64,000 nucleotides of DNA from a virus: the IMG/VR virus record IMGVR_UViG_3300015263_001568, positions 16,100-80,099 of that record. One strand, written 5' to 3'. Positions 1-8,865 of this stretch are shown here, one piece after another (the first letter of the stretch is position 1; every line of letters begins with the position of its first letter). Made by a program: the position numbers and the translations under genes. The notes beneath the pieces are model-generated. The model did not search any database and was not told the DNA's origin. It was given only the letters and a program-made list of their open reading frames with translations.

Positions 1-333
1 TACGTATGGTTTAGCGGCAGAAGCGTCAACGATGAAGTCGACAGCATCCTTTACACTGGTGAAGTCTGCGTTGGCTTTTCCTACCGTGATGGTCTCAGCA
101 ATATTTCCAACCGTTGTCGGATGCCATGCCGCCCCATCCCACTGATAGATCGTGTGCTCTACAGTGTGCCAGAAAATGTCACCAGTGTTTGGCGCTCCTG
201 GAAGTGCCGCACCACTGGGAATAATCAGTGAATCTACGACCGATAGATTTTCGGTCAGCAGGCGGTCTGGCGAGCCTATTTCTTGATAGCCACGACCAGA
301 GTCATCTATCGATGTCGCTCTACGATCTGCCAT
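1..333 (-). CDS. Tail-spike or tail-fibre-like protein, N-terminal part (runs off left edge)
   Basis: An open frame starts with ATG at 333 and continues through position 1, so only the first 111 residues are present. The start follows directly after the TAA of the upstream gene. Residues about 45-65 contain a G-D-I-F-W-H-T...Q-W-D-G-A-A-W pattern, typical of the short tail-fibre segment before a long beta-structured domain. The last visible residues (ADFTSVKDAVDFI) resemble the first coil of right-handed beta-helix (pectate-lyase-like) tail spikes. A tail-spike role is inferred from these patterns only; the receptor-binding or enzymatic part is outside the window. Confidence 0.5.
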   Translation of the reverse strand, partial: MADRRATSIDDSGRGYQEIGSPDRLLTENLSVVDSLIIPSGAALPGAPNTGDIFWHTVEHTIYQWDGAAWHPTTVGNIAETITVGKANADFTSVKDAVDFIVDASAAKPYV

Positions 334-939
334 TTACGGCCCTGATACCTTGATTGGCGGAGCGGGATGCAGAATGATAGTCACCCGACCGGTAGTAGCG
401 TACAACGTCGCATTTTCAACTTCGCCGACTAGTGTGTAGTAATGGCCGGACCCACTTATTGGGCGGGTATTCCGGAATTTTCCCGGAGTAATCCAGCTAA
501 GCACTGCTGGATCTCCTGCAACTACACCCAGCCCAGCGTCAAACAATACTTCGACAATTCCGCCGACTACAATTTGACCCGCCGTTCCGGCATAGACACC
601 AGCAAACGTTGACGTCAAAAAAGACCCTGCCAAATGGTCGGCATTGGTCGGCATAAATGTGCTGTTTCCAGACACGTAAGCTGCATAGCCAGCCGTCATC
701 GCAGTCGTGTCTTTGCCGATGATGATGACCTGCTCAAGGTCATTGAACTGCGTCAAGTCGTCGAGGTTAATGACGACAATGGTACCAGACGCAATACGGC
801 TGTACACTACCTCGGTATTGATCACATCGTCGTAGGCGACGAACTGGAAGACTTTATCCTCGCGCGGCTGAAGCGTGCCGTTCACTGGACTGCCTAGCCG
901 CAAGACGTACGTCGTCAGATTTCGGATAAGTACAGCCAT
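334..939 (-). CDS. Beta-rich virion-type protein, possible decoration or fibre protein
   Basis: This encodes 201 residues with almost no charged helices. It has two parts: a small N-terminal beta domain (residues 1-60, ending in V-V-I-N-L-D-D) and a Gly/Thr/Val-rich C-terminal part (about 85-195) whose spacing (AGQIVVGGIVEVLFDAG, then GDPAVLSW) resembles decoration proteins of the DUF2190 kind. A similar pattern occurs in the protein at 53003, next to the capsid gene. The gene overlaps its upstream neighbour as TAATG and lies among virion genes. The role is inferred from composition and position; no family assignment is certain. Confidence 0.5.
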   Translation of the reverse strand: MAVLIRNLTTYVLRLGSPVNGTLQPREDKVFQFVAYDDVINTEVVYSRIASGTIVVINLDDLTQFNDLEQVIIIGKDTTAMTAGYAAYVSGNSTFMPTNADHLAGSFLTSTFAGVYAGTAGQIVVGGIVEVLFDAGLGVVAGDPAVLSWITPGKFRNTRPISGSGHYYTLVGEVENATLYATTGRVTIILHPAPPIKVSGP

Positions 940-1376
940 TAGTATAGTGTCGAGGGCACCTGGACCACGTAGGTCGGTGGCTCGGGTGTAGTGTCACCGA
1001 CGCCAACCTCGTCGCCGCTCATAGCCTTCATCTTGGTGACGTTCAGGCGGCACAGCTCGGTGTTGGCGTCGTAGAGGTCCGGATCCTCCCCCGGATTGGC
1101 CCGGAAATAGCCCTTCGCTGCGTCGGAACCAGGGCGGACTACCTGGCATGACCCATAGCCTGACGAAGGCAGCAGAGCGGCTCCTGTGGGCCATGAGGAG
1201 AAGAACACTTCCATGGCGGCGTTTAGCGCACCTTGTAGGTCTGACGCCCACACTAGTTGGCTAAACCAAAAGGTCCGGCTGCGGGCAATCTTGCCCTCGT
1301 ACTGAGGTTGGCCGGTGAAGCCTACCTGCCAGGCAGCGAGCCCTTCCTGGGGCCATGTGCGAACCCCGTGTGTCAT
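939..1376 (-). CDS. Hypothetical protein, virion neighbourhood
   Basis: This encodes 145 residues of unknown function. The N-terminal half is rich in aromatic residues (W8, W16, F37, W38, F39, W44) and the C-terminus is a Pro/Thr-rich tail, as in small tail or head-completion proteins. It is translationally coupled to both neighbours: its stop overlaps the next ATG as TAATG, and its start overlaps the upstream gene by four bases. No motif was recognised; a virion role is suggested only by its place beside the tail-spike-like and beta-rich genes. Confidence 0.5.
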   Translation of the reverse strand: MTHGVRTWPQEGLAAWQVGFTGQPQYEGKIARSRTFWFSQLVWASDLQGALNAAMEVFFSSWPTGAALLPSSGYGSCQVVRPGSDAAKGYFRANPGEDPDLYDANTELCRLNVTKMKAMSGDEVGVGDTTPEPPTYVVQVPSTLY

Positions 1377-2212
1377 CCTTCGTACTTCCGCAAAATGTCT
1401 TGTATGGACGACTTGAACTCGCTTACGCGGCCAAGTAGCAAGTCCGTCAAGTTGATTTCGTGGTTGTATTTGTTGGATTTGAACACACCGGTTAGCGTGT
1501 GGATGTCGCCAGGATTAAGCTGCCGACGTTCGGCGAGCGCATCCAAGTAAGCAGCGCTCAATCGATAGCTCTCGGTCACCGAGCCCGTACCATGATCACT
1601 AGCTGCTATAGACTTGCAGAGGTCGTCTAGCGCTTCGCCTAGACCGTCGGCTTTAGGCACAGGCACAATGGCATAACCGAAATATTCTGTGTATGGGTCT
1701 TGGCGCAGCTTGAAAAACACACCGCCATCGTTGGCTCGAAGCAGACTCTGGATCTTGCGATTCGGGCTGCTGGATGGCTTGTCGGTAGACCACCAGCATC
1801 CGACGAAGACCATGCCTTCAAACTTCAAGCCACGATGCAGCGGCTTTTCCTTGCCCTTGTACGAGTGGCGCTCCAATCGAACGTCGCCCGTGTCTTTGTC
1901 CTTTTTCCAGCGAAAGCCTGGAGGAGGATTATCCTCAATTTCACGGATCAGCTCGGTCACTACATCGCCTACCAGCATGCCAGTTGTAGCCAGCATGCGG
2001 CAGACTTGGAGCTTCAGTTCTTCAGGAATGTAGGGGTGCTCTGCTTGGCGCACCGGAACGTTGCAGCTTAAATTTTCAAGCCACTCGATGACCCTTTCCC
2101 GTGCCAAGCCTAGCTTGTATATCCACGGAAAAATCATCGTCGCCAGGACGTGCGCAATATCGCGCGTCCCGGCTTCCCGGTACACTGCTCCGGCGTATCG
2201 AATACGTAGCAT
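1373..2212 (-). CDS. Hypothetical protein, 279 residues
   Basis: No recognised domain. The protein is mixed alpha/beta with a helical first third (about 20-90), a central strand-rich segment (about 95-190, including FEGMVFVGCWWSTDK) and a helical C-terminus. It is the second of four tightly packed genes ending in the tail-spike-like gene, and overlaps the next gene by four bases. It may be a structural or assembly protein, but nothing in the sequence proves this. Confidence 0.5.
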   Translation of the reverse strand: MLRIRYAGAVYREAGTRDIAHVLATMIFPWIYKLGLARERVIEWLENLSCNVPVRQAEHPYIPEELKLQVCRMLATTGMLVGDVVTELIREIEDNPPPGFRWKKDKDTGDVRLERHSYKGKEKPLHRGLKFEGMVFVGCWWSTDKPSSSPNRKIQSLLRANDGGVFFKLRQDPYTEYFGYAIVPVPKADGLGEALDDLCKSIAASDHGTGSVTESYRLSAAYLDALAERRQLNPGDIHTLTGVFKSNKYNHEINLTDLLLGRVSEFKSSIQDILRKYEG

Positions 2213-2233
2213 GTCCCGACCTCCGCCGGGCAG

Positions 2234-3058
2234 CTACTTTAGGCCGGTGCCCTTGAGTGTAACAAGCTTGCGTGCGAAGTCAGGGTCACCGTACATCTTG
2301 GTATAGATGTTGATGAACTCCTGCGTAGACTCCTGGGCGACGCGCGGCGACTTATCGGTGATGTCGACGACGTTACCCTTGTGCACCTGGAGCACTTCAC
2401 CATTGGCGCGCACACGCAGAGTATCGGCGCCGACGAACTCCACCTCACCGAACTGTCGGTAGCCGTCACGGATGAAGGTGATACGATCACCAACATCGTA
2501 GCTCAGCATCCCAGCCTGGTGCAGGTGTGCAAACCGCGGACGATGGTGCGCCGTTCCCTTGCGGATTTTGCGCTGCCGGTTTTCCAAAATGGCAGCGATG
2601 TCATCCCGAGCAACGCGCACCAGGAACTTGTTGCCATTTTCATCCGCCATCGCTTCCCAGATGCGATTGCTCTCATCGGCAAAGCGCTGCGTACCATTGC
2701 TCGCCGTGTGCACGGGGATCATGTGCCGCGCATGGCTGATAGGTGCCAGCTCTGGCTGCTGCACAACAATACCGCTGACAGCGTCAATTTCGCTACCAGT
2801 GGACTTTTCATGCAGCCGCACGCTCTCCAACGCCAGGCGGAGCTGACCCTCAAAGGTGCTGGTGACCCACTGGTCAACCTGACTACCCTTCGGGCGGCCA
2901 AACTGTGCGTTGAACCCGATCAGAACCTTCGCAGAGTGGTCATCCACCACGTCCCAGTCCGACAGATAAAAGTCGGGACGTCCCGACCGAGTGCTGGCCA
3001 CTCGCTCGTTGATTCGGCGGGTGAGCTTGTCCGAGATGGTCTTCAGCAAGTCCGACAT
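2234..3058 (-). CDS. Hypothetical protein with KOW/SH3-like C-terminal segment
   Basis: The start is placed at the ATG at 3058 because AAGGAG lies about ten bases upstream; the frame extends to 3100 but that extension has no ribosome site. The resulting 274-residue protein has a helical N-terminus (SDLLKTISDKLTRRINERV). Near residues 195-245 a YDVGDRITFIRDG...LRVRANGEV pattern resembles a small SH3-like beta barrel. No catalytic motif is visible. It may be a virion or nucleic-acid-binding protein. Confidence 0.5.
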   Translation of the reverse strand: MSDLLKTISDKLTRRINERVASTRSGRPDFYLSDWDVVDDHSAKVLIGFNAQFGRPKGSQVDQWVTSTFEGQLRLALESVRLHEKSTGSEIDAVSGIVVQQPELAPISHARHMIPVHTASNGTQRFADESNRIWEAMADENGNKFLVRVARDDIAAILENRQRKIRKGTAHHRPRFAHLHQAGMLSYDVGDRITFIRDGYRQFGEVEFVGADTLRVRANGEVLQVHKGNVVDITDKSPRVAQESTQEFINIYTKMYGDPDFARKLVTLKGTGLK

Positions 3059-3147
3059 TTTCTTGCGTCTCCTTATAGGTTTTACGCACTCCAGTTCCAT
3101 GCGGAGTGCCGCAGTACCCCATAAGGTTAACTACAAAAATGGTCGGA

Positions 3148-4008
3148 CTACTCGCGAAGCGGTACGGAATGTCGACTACACAGCTTCTTAAATTCGGACT
3201 GCGATACGCCTACCGCGTTGGCCATGGCAGCAACCGCCGAAAAGCGCTCGGCGCACATCGTCAGCAAGCGTTTGATGGAAAGGTGGAATTCTTCTTCAAG
3301 GCGAATGTCGATAGGAGGCTTTTTATCGCGACATTGCTTACTACAGTAAGATATCGTGTCCTTTTTCAGGTAGGGCTTTTCAAACGAGCGCTCACAGACG
3401 GCGCAGACATTGGCGCTGGGAATGCGTGTAACGAGGTCTGTGTCTACTTCCTTGAGAATTTCCTCTTGCAGCGCACCTTTTCGCAGATTTGCCAACGTAC
3501 GCGTCAGCATCGAGCGCACCGCTGTAGGTGACATACCCAGCAAAATGGACAAGTCGTGATTTGTTAGTATTGGCCCCTGGCGACCTTCGTAGCGCATATT
3601 GCGCGCCAGGTAGTGCAAGATGCAGTTGCGCGCCCAAGGATGGTCTGTGTGGAACGCACAGCTCCGCACGGCACAGGGCTGATGTATTGCAATGTTATCC
3701 AGCTCTGGGCAGTAGAACGGCGGCTCGTGGTCAATGGTGCGCGGCTCGTCGTAGAGCTGCTCCATGTTTCCCGAGAAAATGTGCTCGACGTATTCGATGA
3801 CACTGTCGGCCGTCATAGGACCGACAGTGTCCTCCAGAATTTTCAAATTAGCGGGGTATTGATGACAAGGCCAAGATGCCTTGCCCGCGCAGAGGTTGAG
3901 TCGGCTTTTCGTGATGCCGATGTCGAGCAGGAGCTGCCCCGCACGATGGCACACCTTGTACATTGGGCAGGACGGATTAAGGTCCTTTTTGGCAATCCGG
4001 CCTGTCAT
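3148..4008 (-). CDS. Cys-rich protein with sigma-4-like helix-turn-helix, probable transcription regulator
   Basis: This 286-residue protein has several probable metal-binding clusters: an N-terminal Cys set (residues 14-48, C-P-M-Y-K-V-C-H and W-P-C-H), a central one (C-A-V-R-S-C) and a zinc-ribbon-like CxxC...CSKQC near residues 202-227. Between the second and third is a helix-turn-helix (DLSILLGMSPTAVRSMLTR) of the kind found in sigma region 4. A second possible HTH lies at the C-terminus (ANAVGVSQSEFKKLC). The combination suggests a DNA-binding regulator that could act with the sigma factor at 20119, but this is inference. It is separated from the virion genes by an 89-base gap. Confidence 0.55.
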   Translation of the reverse strand: MTGRIAKKDLNPSCPMYKVCHRAGQLLLDIGITKSRLNLCAGKASWPCHQYPANLKILEDTVGPMTADSVIEYVEHIFSGNMEQLYDEPRTIDHEPPFYCPELDNIAIHQPCAVRSCAFHTDHPWARNCILHYLARNMRYEGRQGPILTNHDLSILLGMSPTAVRSMLTRTLANLRKGALQEEILKEVDTDLVTRIPSANVCAVCERSFEKPYLKKDTISYCSKQCRDKKPPIDIRLEEEFHLSIKRLLTMCAERFSAVAAMANAVGVSQSEFKKLCSRHSVPLRE

Positions 4009-4022
4009 CCAACGTCACGCGA

Positions 4023-4721
4023 TCACTCGACTTCCCAAGAATCGGAACCGTCATCGGTATCGGCTGACGCAAAGTCTAGATCGTCATCGTCTTCCATTGC
4101 GTGCAGCTTTAGCTGAGAAGACTTCTTGGACTTCTTCTTGTCCTTCTTGCTCTTCTTCGCCTTCTTGTCCTTCTTCGGGCGCCCACGCTTCTTGGGAGCC
4201 TCCTCCGTTTCGGCCTCGACGTCCTTGTCCTTCTTCGGGCGCCCGCGCTTCTTAGCAGGAGGAGCCTCGTCAGCCTCGGCGTCCTTGTTCTTCTTCGGAC
4301 GCCCACGCTTCTTGGGAGCCTCGTCAGCCTCGGCGTCCTTGTTCTTCTTCGGGCGCCCGCGCTTCTTGGGAGCCTCTTCCGTGGTCTCAGACTTCCTCGG
4401 GCGCCCGCGCTTCTTGGGAGCCTCTTCGGCCGCAGCAGCAGCCTTCGGAGGACGTCCACGGCGCTTCTGTGGCGCTGGCGCTGTATCGGCACTCTCCGTC
4501 GCTGGAGCGGCAAGTGGCTCCACCTTGTCGATGCTCTGCACATCTGCGGTAGGAATGTACCGCGTGATGCGCTGATGCAGTGCTGGGCGGCCTCGCCCCT
4601 GCTTCACTACAACATCGAATTGGACCTGCACGAAGCTGCTATCCATTCCGAGAAGCAAGCCATCGACGTTTGCCTTCTTACCTTTGAGGGTTACGCTTAC
4701 CTGTTCGGCCTTCTTTGGCAT
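4023..4721 (-). CDS. AT-hook protein (six canonical hooks), probable nucleoid-binding protein
   Basis: This encodes 232 residues. Residues 5-65 form a compact beta-rich segment. From about residue 85 to 190 there are six copies of a basic AT-hook core (R-G-R-P flanked by K/R) separated by short acidic linkers such as DAEADEAP. An extra RGRP occurs inside the N-terminal part. The tail is a Lys stretch followed by an acidic end. AT hooks bind the minor groove of A/T-rich DNA and are typical of chromatin proteins. The gene has a strong ribosome site (AGGAGG just upstream), unlike most neighbours, suggesting abundant product. A role in condensing or marking phage DNA is inference. Confidence 0.75.
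   Translation of the reverse strand: MPKKAEQVSVTLKGKKANVDGLLLGMDSSFVQVQFDVVVKQGRGRPALHQRITRYIPTADVQSIDKVEPLAAPATESADTAPAPQKRRGRPPKAAAAAEEAPKKRGRPRKSETTEEAPKKRGRPKKNKDAEADEAPKKRGRPKKNKDAEADEAPPAKKRGRPKKDKDVEAETEEAPKKRGRPKKDKKAKKSKKDKKKSKKSSQLKLHAMEDDDDLDFASADTDDGSDSWEVE
4177..4471. repeat. Imperfect tandem repeat encoding AT hooks
   Basis: Units of roughly 50-70 bases repeat within the AT-hook gene, each containing a version of cttcgggcgcccgcgcttct followed by a short acidic-linker sequence. Copies differ mainly in linker length, which points to expansion by slippage or unequal recombination inside the coding frame. Confidence 0.7.
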
Positions 4722-4751
4722 TTTGCCTCCTATCGTCTGCCGACTGTCTGT

Positions 4752-6347
4752 CTATGTGAGGTCTTCACGTAGTCGAATGAATCGGTTAAATCGTCCAATC
4801 GCAACTTCTGTCTTATCACCTTGAACGCGAAAGTCAACCTTCATCCCAACGATGTCTTTGCGTTTTTGCCAGTACGTCATACGCTGGTCGTTATCCGACG
4901 CATGAGCAAACCCCCCACCAACATGAAATTGGCGCCCTTTGTACTTCACCACAAAGTAGCCGAGGCGCTCACCATAACGGTACGAGCAATGCCCCTTCCG
5001 ATGCGTAGAAATCCGGCGGTCCGTCGCATCACTAATAGCTTCACGTAGTTCGGCGCTAAGTGCCCGCGGCCGATCTACAGAACAATGCAAGTACGAACCA
5101 TCGTCTTCGACAGATCCCCACTCCTCCATGATGGCACGTACCTTCTTGACGTCTGCCTTGGAGGCACCCGCGTGCTTGCCCTTACCCGCCACCGCATCAA
5201 CGATGGTACCGGTCACATCATCCTCTGGCTTCAACTTCAGGCACAGGTCGGTACGCTTGAACACATGTGGTGCCTTGGGGTCTTTGACCATGATGCCTTC
5301 AAACGATTGGTCGAGGCACCAATCGTAGTAGGCTTGCATCTCGTCCACGTCCAACACCATCCGATGCGCCAGAATCCACACATTGCTGGAAAATTTGGCA
5401 ACGCGCTTGGCTTTTTGCCAATTGGCTACCGTTGACAATAGCGCCCTTTTACGACGGCTCCACGCCACGTCAAACGATCCGCGCATGTAGTTTGGCAGCC
5501 AGGACCAATCGAATAGCACGCAGCGCACTTCCTTCAAAAAGTCGCGCTTGTTGAAGTTCTTTGTGCTGCGGATCAAACTTGACGTACGGTTCCAGCTTCC
5601 ATCCACTGCCAGAAATTCACCGTCCAAAAAGACGGGTTTGTCTTCGCGCGTCTTGGTGATGCGGTTAAGCGCGCGAGCGATATCACAGAGCTGCGAAGAA
5701 AATTCCGCTACCTGCTCGATGTGCTCACGGCGCTTATTTCCGCGCGTGTAAATGTGAATGCGCTGCTCAGCCGGAAAGGCAAATACCAATGCGCGCTCGC
5801 CATCCAGCTTGGGCTCCACCGCCAAGGGAAAACGTGGGCGCTTGCTGCCCTTGTAGACGTCTTCGTACTTCTTTGCCAGCAAGCAGCCGTTAAAGCTCCA
5901 TCCGCGGTCTTTTTCCTCGGTAGAACGCCAGAAGTCCTTTCCCCAAATCTTGGTGATGGTCTTTTTGCTTACACCGATACGTAAATCGTGGTTGAGGATG
6001 CGGCGAAACCACTTCGCGAGATGCTTGGGAACCGACACCAGTAGCCGGTCTGTAGCCATGGAGGCTGTCTGCCCAGTCATTTCGCGTGACGTCAAAGCCT
6101 TTGCCAAGCGCACGAACTTGTCCCACGCTTCCCGCTCATCGGGAACCGTTACCGCCGGGACAAGGTTGGCAGTAGGATGCACATGGTACATGTCGCCACC
6201 GAGTGCCATCAAGACAATGGTACGCAGCAACTGGTTGTCTTTTTCCTGCTCCAAGACAGTCTCTTTGGAGAGGCGACTAGACATGTTCTCCATGTGATCG
6301 AGAGCCTTAATAGCGGCCTCGATTTCTGCCTTCGTGACGCGCGGCAT
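4752..6347 (-). CDS. ATP-dependent DNA ligase
   Basis: Joins nicks in duplex DNA through an enzyme-AMP intermediate during replication and recombination. The 531-residue length is close to T4 gp30. The nucleotidyltransferase motifs are in order: motif I KLDGER with the adenylated Lys at residue 180, motif III (FLDGEFLAVD), motif IIIa (VLFDWSWLP), motif IV (EGIMVKDP) and motif V (LKLKPE). An N-terminal helical domain (1-150) precedes them and an OB-fold region follows. It is translationally coupled to the acidic protein upstream (TAATG). There is no sign of truncation. Confidence 0.93.
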   Translation of the reverse strand: MPRVTKAEIEAAIKALDHMENMSSRLSKETVLEQEKDNQLLRTIVLMALGGDMYHVHPTANLVPAVTVPDEREAWDKFVRLAKALTSREMTGQTASMATDRLLVSVPKHLAKWFRRILNHDLRIGVSKKTITKIWGKDFWRSTEEKDRGWSFNGCLLAKKYEDVYKGSKRPRFPLAVEPKLDGERALVFAFPAEQRIHIYTRGNKRREHIEQVAEFSSQLCDIARALNRITKTREDKPVFLDGEFLAVDGSWNRTSSLIRSTKNFNKRDFLKEVRCVLFDWSWLPNYMRGSFDVAWSRRKRALLSTVANWQKAKRVAKFSSNVWILAHRMVLDVDEMQAYYDWCLDQSFEGIMVKDPKAPHVFKRTDLCLKLKPEDDVTGTIVDAVAGKGKHAGASKADVKKVRAIMEEWGSVEDDGSYLHCSVDRPRALSAELREAISDATDRRISTHRKGHCSYRYGERLGYFVVKYKGRQFHVGGGFAHASDNDQRMTYWQKRKDIVGMKVDFRVQGDKTEVAIGRFNRFIRLREDLT

Positions 6348-7501
6348 TATTCTGCCTTGGTGGTATGGTGGTGCACGGCCTTTTTGACGATGGCCGGCTT
6401 GTACAGCTCACGGAAGTCCTTGAGAGGATACGTCAACGTGATGCCCGCGTGCACGCCTTCGATGCAAATCAGCGAAACCTGCCCTGCGGCATTTTTCGCC
6501 ACGAAGCCCTTGCATGCCATTCCGGTAGCACGGTCCGTCCACGTCACGGTGTCGCCCAGCGCGAACTTGAACTTTTCCTTGTCCTTCGTGCTGCCACGTC
6601 GGCGCATGACGACGCTGTAGTCGCTGAAGAACCTACGCGCGAGGTCGATCTGCTCAGCGTTGGTAAAGCCATTCAGAATATCCTGAACGCTTTGCAGTGC
6701 GTCATCGATCTTCAGCGCCGGATAGGACCTCTGGCACTTTTCCTCGAACCACTTCAACACGCGCTCTTGTCCCCGCAAGTAGTTGTAATGAACTTCCGAA
6801 GCGCGCTTGAGAAGCTCAATCGTGGGCTCGTCCATCCCCATAGCCTCTGGCACCACGTCGGCCATCTCATGGCTAATGAAGAATGACTGGCAGCTCCACT
6901 TGTCCTCACGCATCGGCTCGCCGCTGACCGTGTTCTTCTCGCTGCACACCGCTCCATGAGGGCCTACATACTTCCACACTGCGCACTGTCGGCATTCCAA
7001 GGGGATGACATCGCCGACCACATAGTCCTTACCAGCATGCTGGTAGCCCTTCTGCACTGTGTAGGTAGACGGTAACTGTTTCGGCTTCGGTCCACGCTTT
7101 GCTTGCTCCTTGGAAGACGTTGCAGCCTTTGCAGGCGCAGCAGACTTTACAGGAGCTGCCTTCGCTCCCTTTTTTGGCGGAGCGGGCTCGTCATCCTCGT
7201 CTTCGTCTTCATACTCGAAATCATCATCCTCCTCGTCGCCATCCTCCTCTTCATCGAAGTCCTCGTCGTCTTCGTCCTCGTCGTCTTCGTCGTCCTCCTC
7301 TTCGTCCTCCTCCTCTCCATCCTCGCTATCTTCCCCGTCCTCGCTATCTTCCCCGTCCTCATCCTCATCGTCGAACTCTTCGTCGTCCTCGTCTTCCCCT
7401 TCCTCGTCCTCGAACTCTTCGTCGTCCTCGGTAATATCCTCGTCTTCGTCGTCCAGTGCCTCAACCGCGGCTTCTAGCTTTTTCCGGCTATCCTTAGACA
7501 T
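6347..7501 (-). CDS. Protein with long acidic disordered N-terminus and Cys-containing C-terminal domain
   Basis: Residues 15-105 are almost entirely Asp and Glu. A Pro/Ala/Lys linker follows to about 140, then a folded part with C-x2-C (CRQC) and two further Cys (residues about 170-205), helices, and a late SH3-like strand segment (FALGDTVTWTDRATG). A strong AGGAGG ribosome site precedes the ATG. Acidic regions like this can mimic DNA or bind basic DNA-packaging proteins; the gene lies near an AT-hook and a histone-like gene. No enzymatic motif was recognised, so function is unknown. Confidence 0.6.
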   Translation of the reverse strand: MSKDSRKKLEAAVEALDDEDEDITEDDEEFEDEEGEDEDDEEFDDEDEDGEDSEDGEDSEDGEEEDEEEDDEDDEDEDDEDFDEEEDGDEEDDDFEYEDEDEDDEPAPPKKGAKAAPVKSAAPAKAATSSKEQAKRGPKPKQLPSTYTVQKGYQHAGKDYVVGDVIPLECRQCAVWKYVGPHGAVCSEKNTVSGEPMREDKWSCQSFFISHEMADVVPEAMGMDEPTIELLKRASEVHYNYLRGQERVLKWFEEKCQRSYPALKIDDALQSVQDILNGFTNAEQIDLARRFFSDYSVVMRRRGSTKDKEKFKFALGDTVTWTDRATGMACKGFVAKNAAGQVSLICIEGVHAGITLTYPLKDFRELYKPAIVKKAVHHHTTKAE

Positions 7502-7509
7502 GTGGCCTC

Positions 7510-8301
7510 CTATTCGTCGTCTTCGATTTCTGCCAGGGCTCCGACAACCAATCGTATGTCATCGGCGTCGACTTTATGTTCCTGCGCAATCGCTTCGATA
7601 TTTACTTCTTCGCGGTCTTGCGCCTCAAAATAATGGTTCACAGCTTGGCCGAGATAGATCCCATCACCGTCAATGCCTTCAACCCAACGGTAAAAGCTCA
7701 CTGCGGTATTTTTTCCTACACCTACCTTGGTCAAACGCTTACACGTTTTCTTCCACAAATCCTGGCTAATGTCGTCCATCAAACGCTTCACTGTCAACCG
7801 GCGAATTCGGTCGTGGTAGCGTTCATCGACTTCTGCAAGGATTTTGTCGAACCACCATTGCAAGCGCCGCCGCGGTGCTTTAGCCTTTTTGTCTACAACG
7901 AGCGCAGCTTCTTTGACAGAGGAAGCAAGCGGGATGTCCACAGCCTCTTCCTCGATGCGTTGATTTACCACATCCGGAAGCTGCCGCAGCATCTCGACCA
8001 CTTTGCCTTCGCGTGTTACTGCGTCAATGATGGGGACACCCATACGATTAAGGTCTTCTGGATTGCCAAAAACCAGCAAGCGGTGAATGCTACTATGGTG
8101 CTCGCGCAGCGCTTGCAACTTGCTCGTATCGCGCAGTAGCACAATGTGCCGCTTGTTCGTGTCTGACAAATCCAAGTCTTCAGGCAGCTCCGGTAGTGGC
8201 GGATACACATGCATCCGCTCGCCTCGATTGTACTTGTAATGGATTACAATGACTTCTGGCGAGAGCACCGAAAAGCCTACCGCTCGCACGGTTTCGCTCA
8301 T
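7510..8301 (-). CDS. Hypothetical protein, 263 residues
   Basis: No recognised family. The N-terminal third looks alpha/beta (HIVLLRDTSKLQALREHHSS, then LLVFGNPEDL), the centre is basic and helical (residues about 135-200), and the C-terminus ends in short acidic helices. It sits between the SbcC-like operon and the acidic protein and starts in an ATGA overlap with the upstream gene, so it is probably co-expressed with recombination genes. Confidence 0.5.
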   Translation of the reverse strand: MSETVRAVGFSVLSPEVIVIHYKYNRGERMHVYPPLPELPEDLDLSDTNKRHIVLLRDTSKLQALREHHSSIHRLLVFGNPEDLNRMGVPIIDAVTREGKVVEMLRQLPDVVNQRIEEEAVDIPLASSVKEAALVVDKKAKAPRRRLQWWFDKILAEVDERYHDRIRRLTVKRLMDDISQDLWKKTCKRLTKVGVGKNTAVSFYRWVEGIDGDGIYLGQAVNHYFEAQDREEVNIEAIAQEHKVDADDIRLVVGALAEIEDDE

Positions 8302-8864
8302 TGTTGCACTATCCTTCTTAGGCGTTCAAACAGCGGCGCTCGCGCACTGGAAAATGGGAGTACCACGGACAGGTAGCCTGTGTCAATGGCGGTGATTTCC
8401 GTGTTCAGCGGGGCCTTGGTGTTCGCATCATCGCCAATGAATTTTACCTGGATACGTTTGTTGCCCTGCACATCTTTCAGCCGAACATTAGGCTTGCTGC
8501 TGATCAAGCTTGGATGGCTGACAATTGAAAATCCGGTGTCTGTTACGATGAACGGCAGCTTTTCAGGAAGAAAGCCCGCAATCTCCTGCACTGTATTGTG
8601 CAGCAGCTTATGGGTATCATCCCAACGCTCGTCGTACTCTTGACACAAATCCCAATACAACATAGCCGCAGTCTTATCCGACTCGATGCGCGCCATGCGT
8701 TGCAGCAATGCCATGCTGGAAAGAGTAAATGAGCGGCCGTCTTTCATGAGGATGCGCAGCGCGCCATCACCGAACGATATCTGCTGCACTATGTTGGGGT
8801 TTAGGAACTCGTACAACGACGCGCTTCCTTCACGGTACATCTGTAGAAAAACGTTGACCAACAT
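8298..8864 (-). CDS. Hypothetical protein downstream of SbcC-like gene
   Basis: The frame is open from an ATG at 8939, but that start would overlap the SbcC-like gene by 74 bases, unlike the 1-4 base overlaps usual here. The ATG at 8864, directly after the SbcC-like stop, is therefore preferred and gives 188 residues. No motif was recognised; there is a central helical part and a beta-rich end (TGYLSVVLPFSSA). Ribosome sites are weak for both starts, so the start is uncertain. Confidence 0.45.
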   Translation of the reverse strand: MLVNVFLQMYREGSASLYEFLNPNIVQQISFGDGALRILMKDGRSFTLSSMALLQRMARIESDKTAAMLYWDLCQEYDERWDDTHKLLHNTVQEIAGFLPEKLPFIVTDTGFSIVSHPSLISSKPNVRLKDVQGNKRIQVKFIGDDANTKAPLNTEITAIDTGYLSVVLPFSSARAPLFERLRRIVQQ

Positions 8865-8865
8865 A

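Noticed and set aside
7110-7769. Long Ser-rich frame on the plus strand opposite the acidic protein gene
   Set aside because: It is the reverse reading of Asp/Glu triplet repeats; Ser runs are the expected shadow of GAC/GAG-rich coding.
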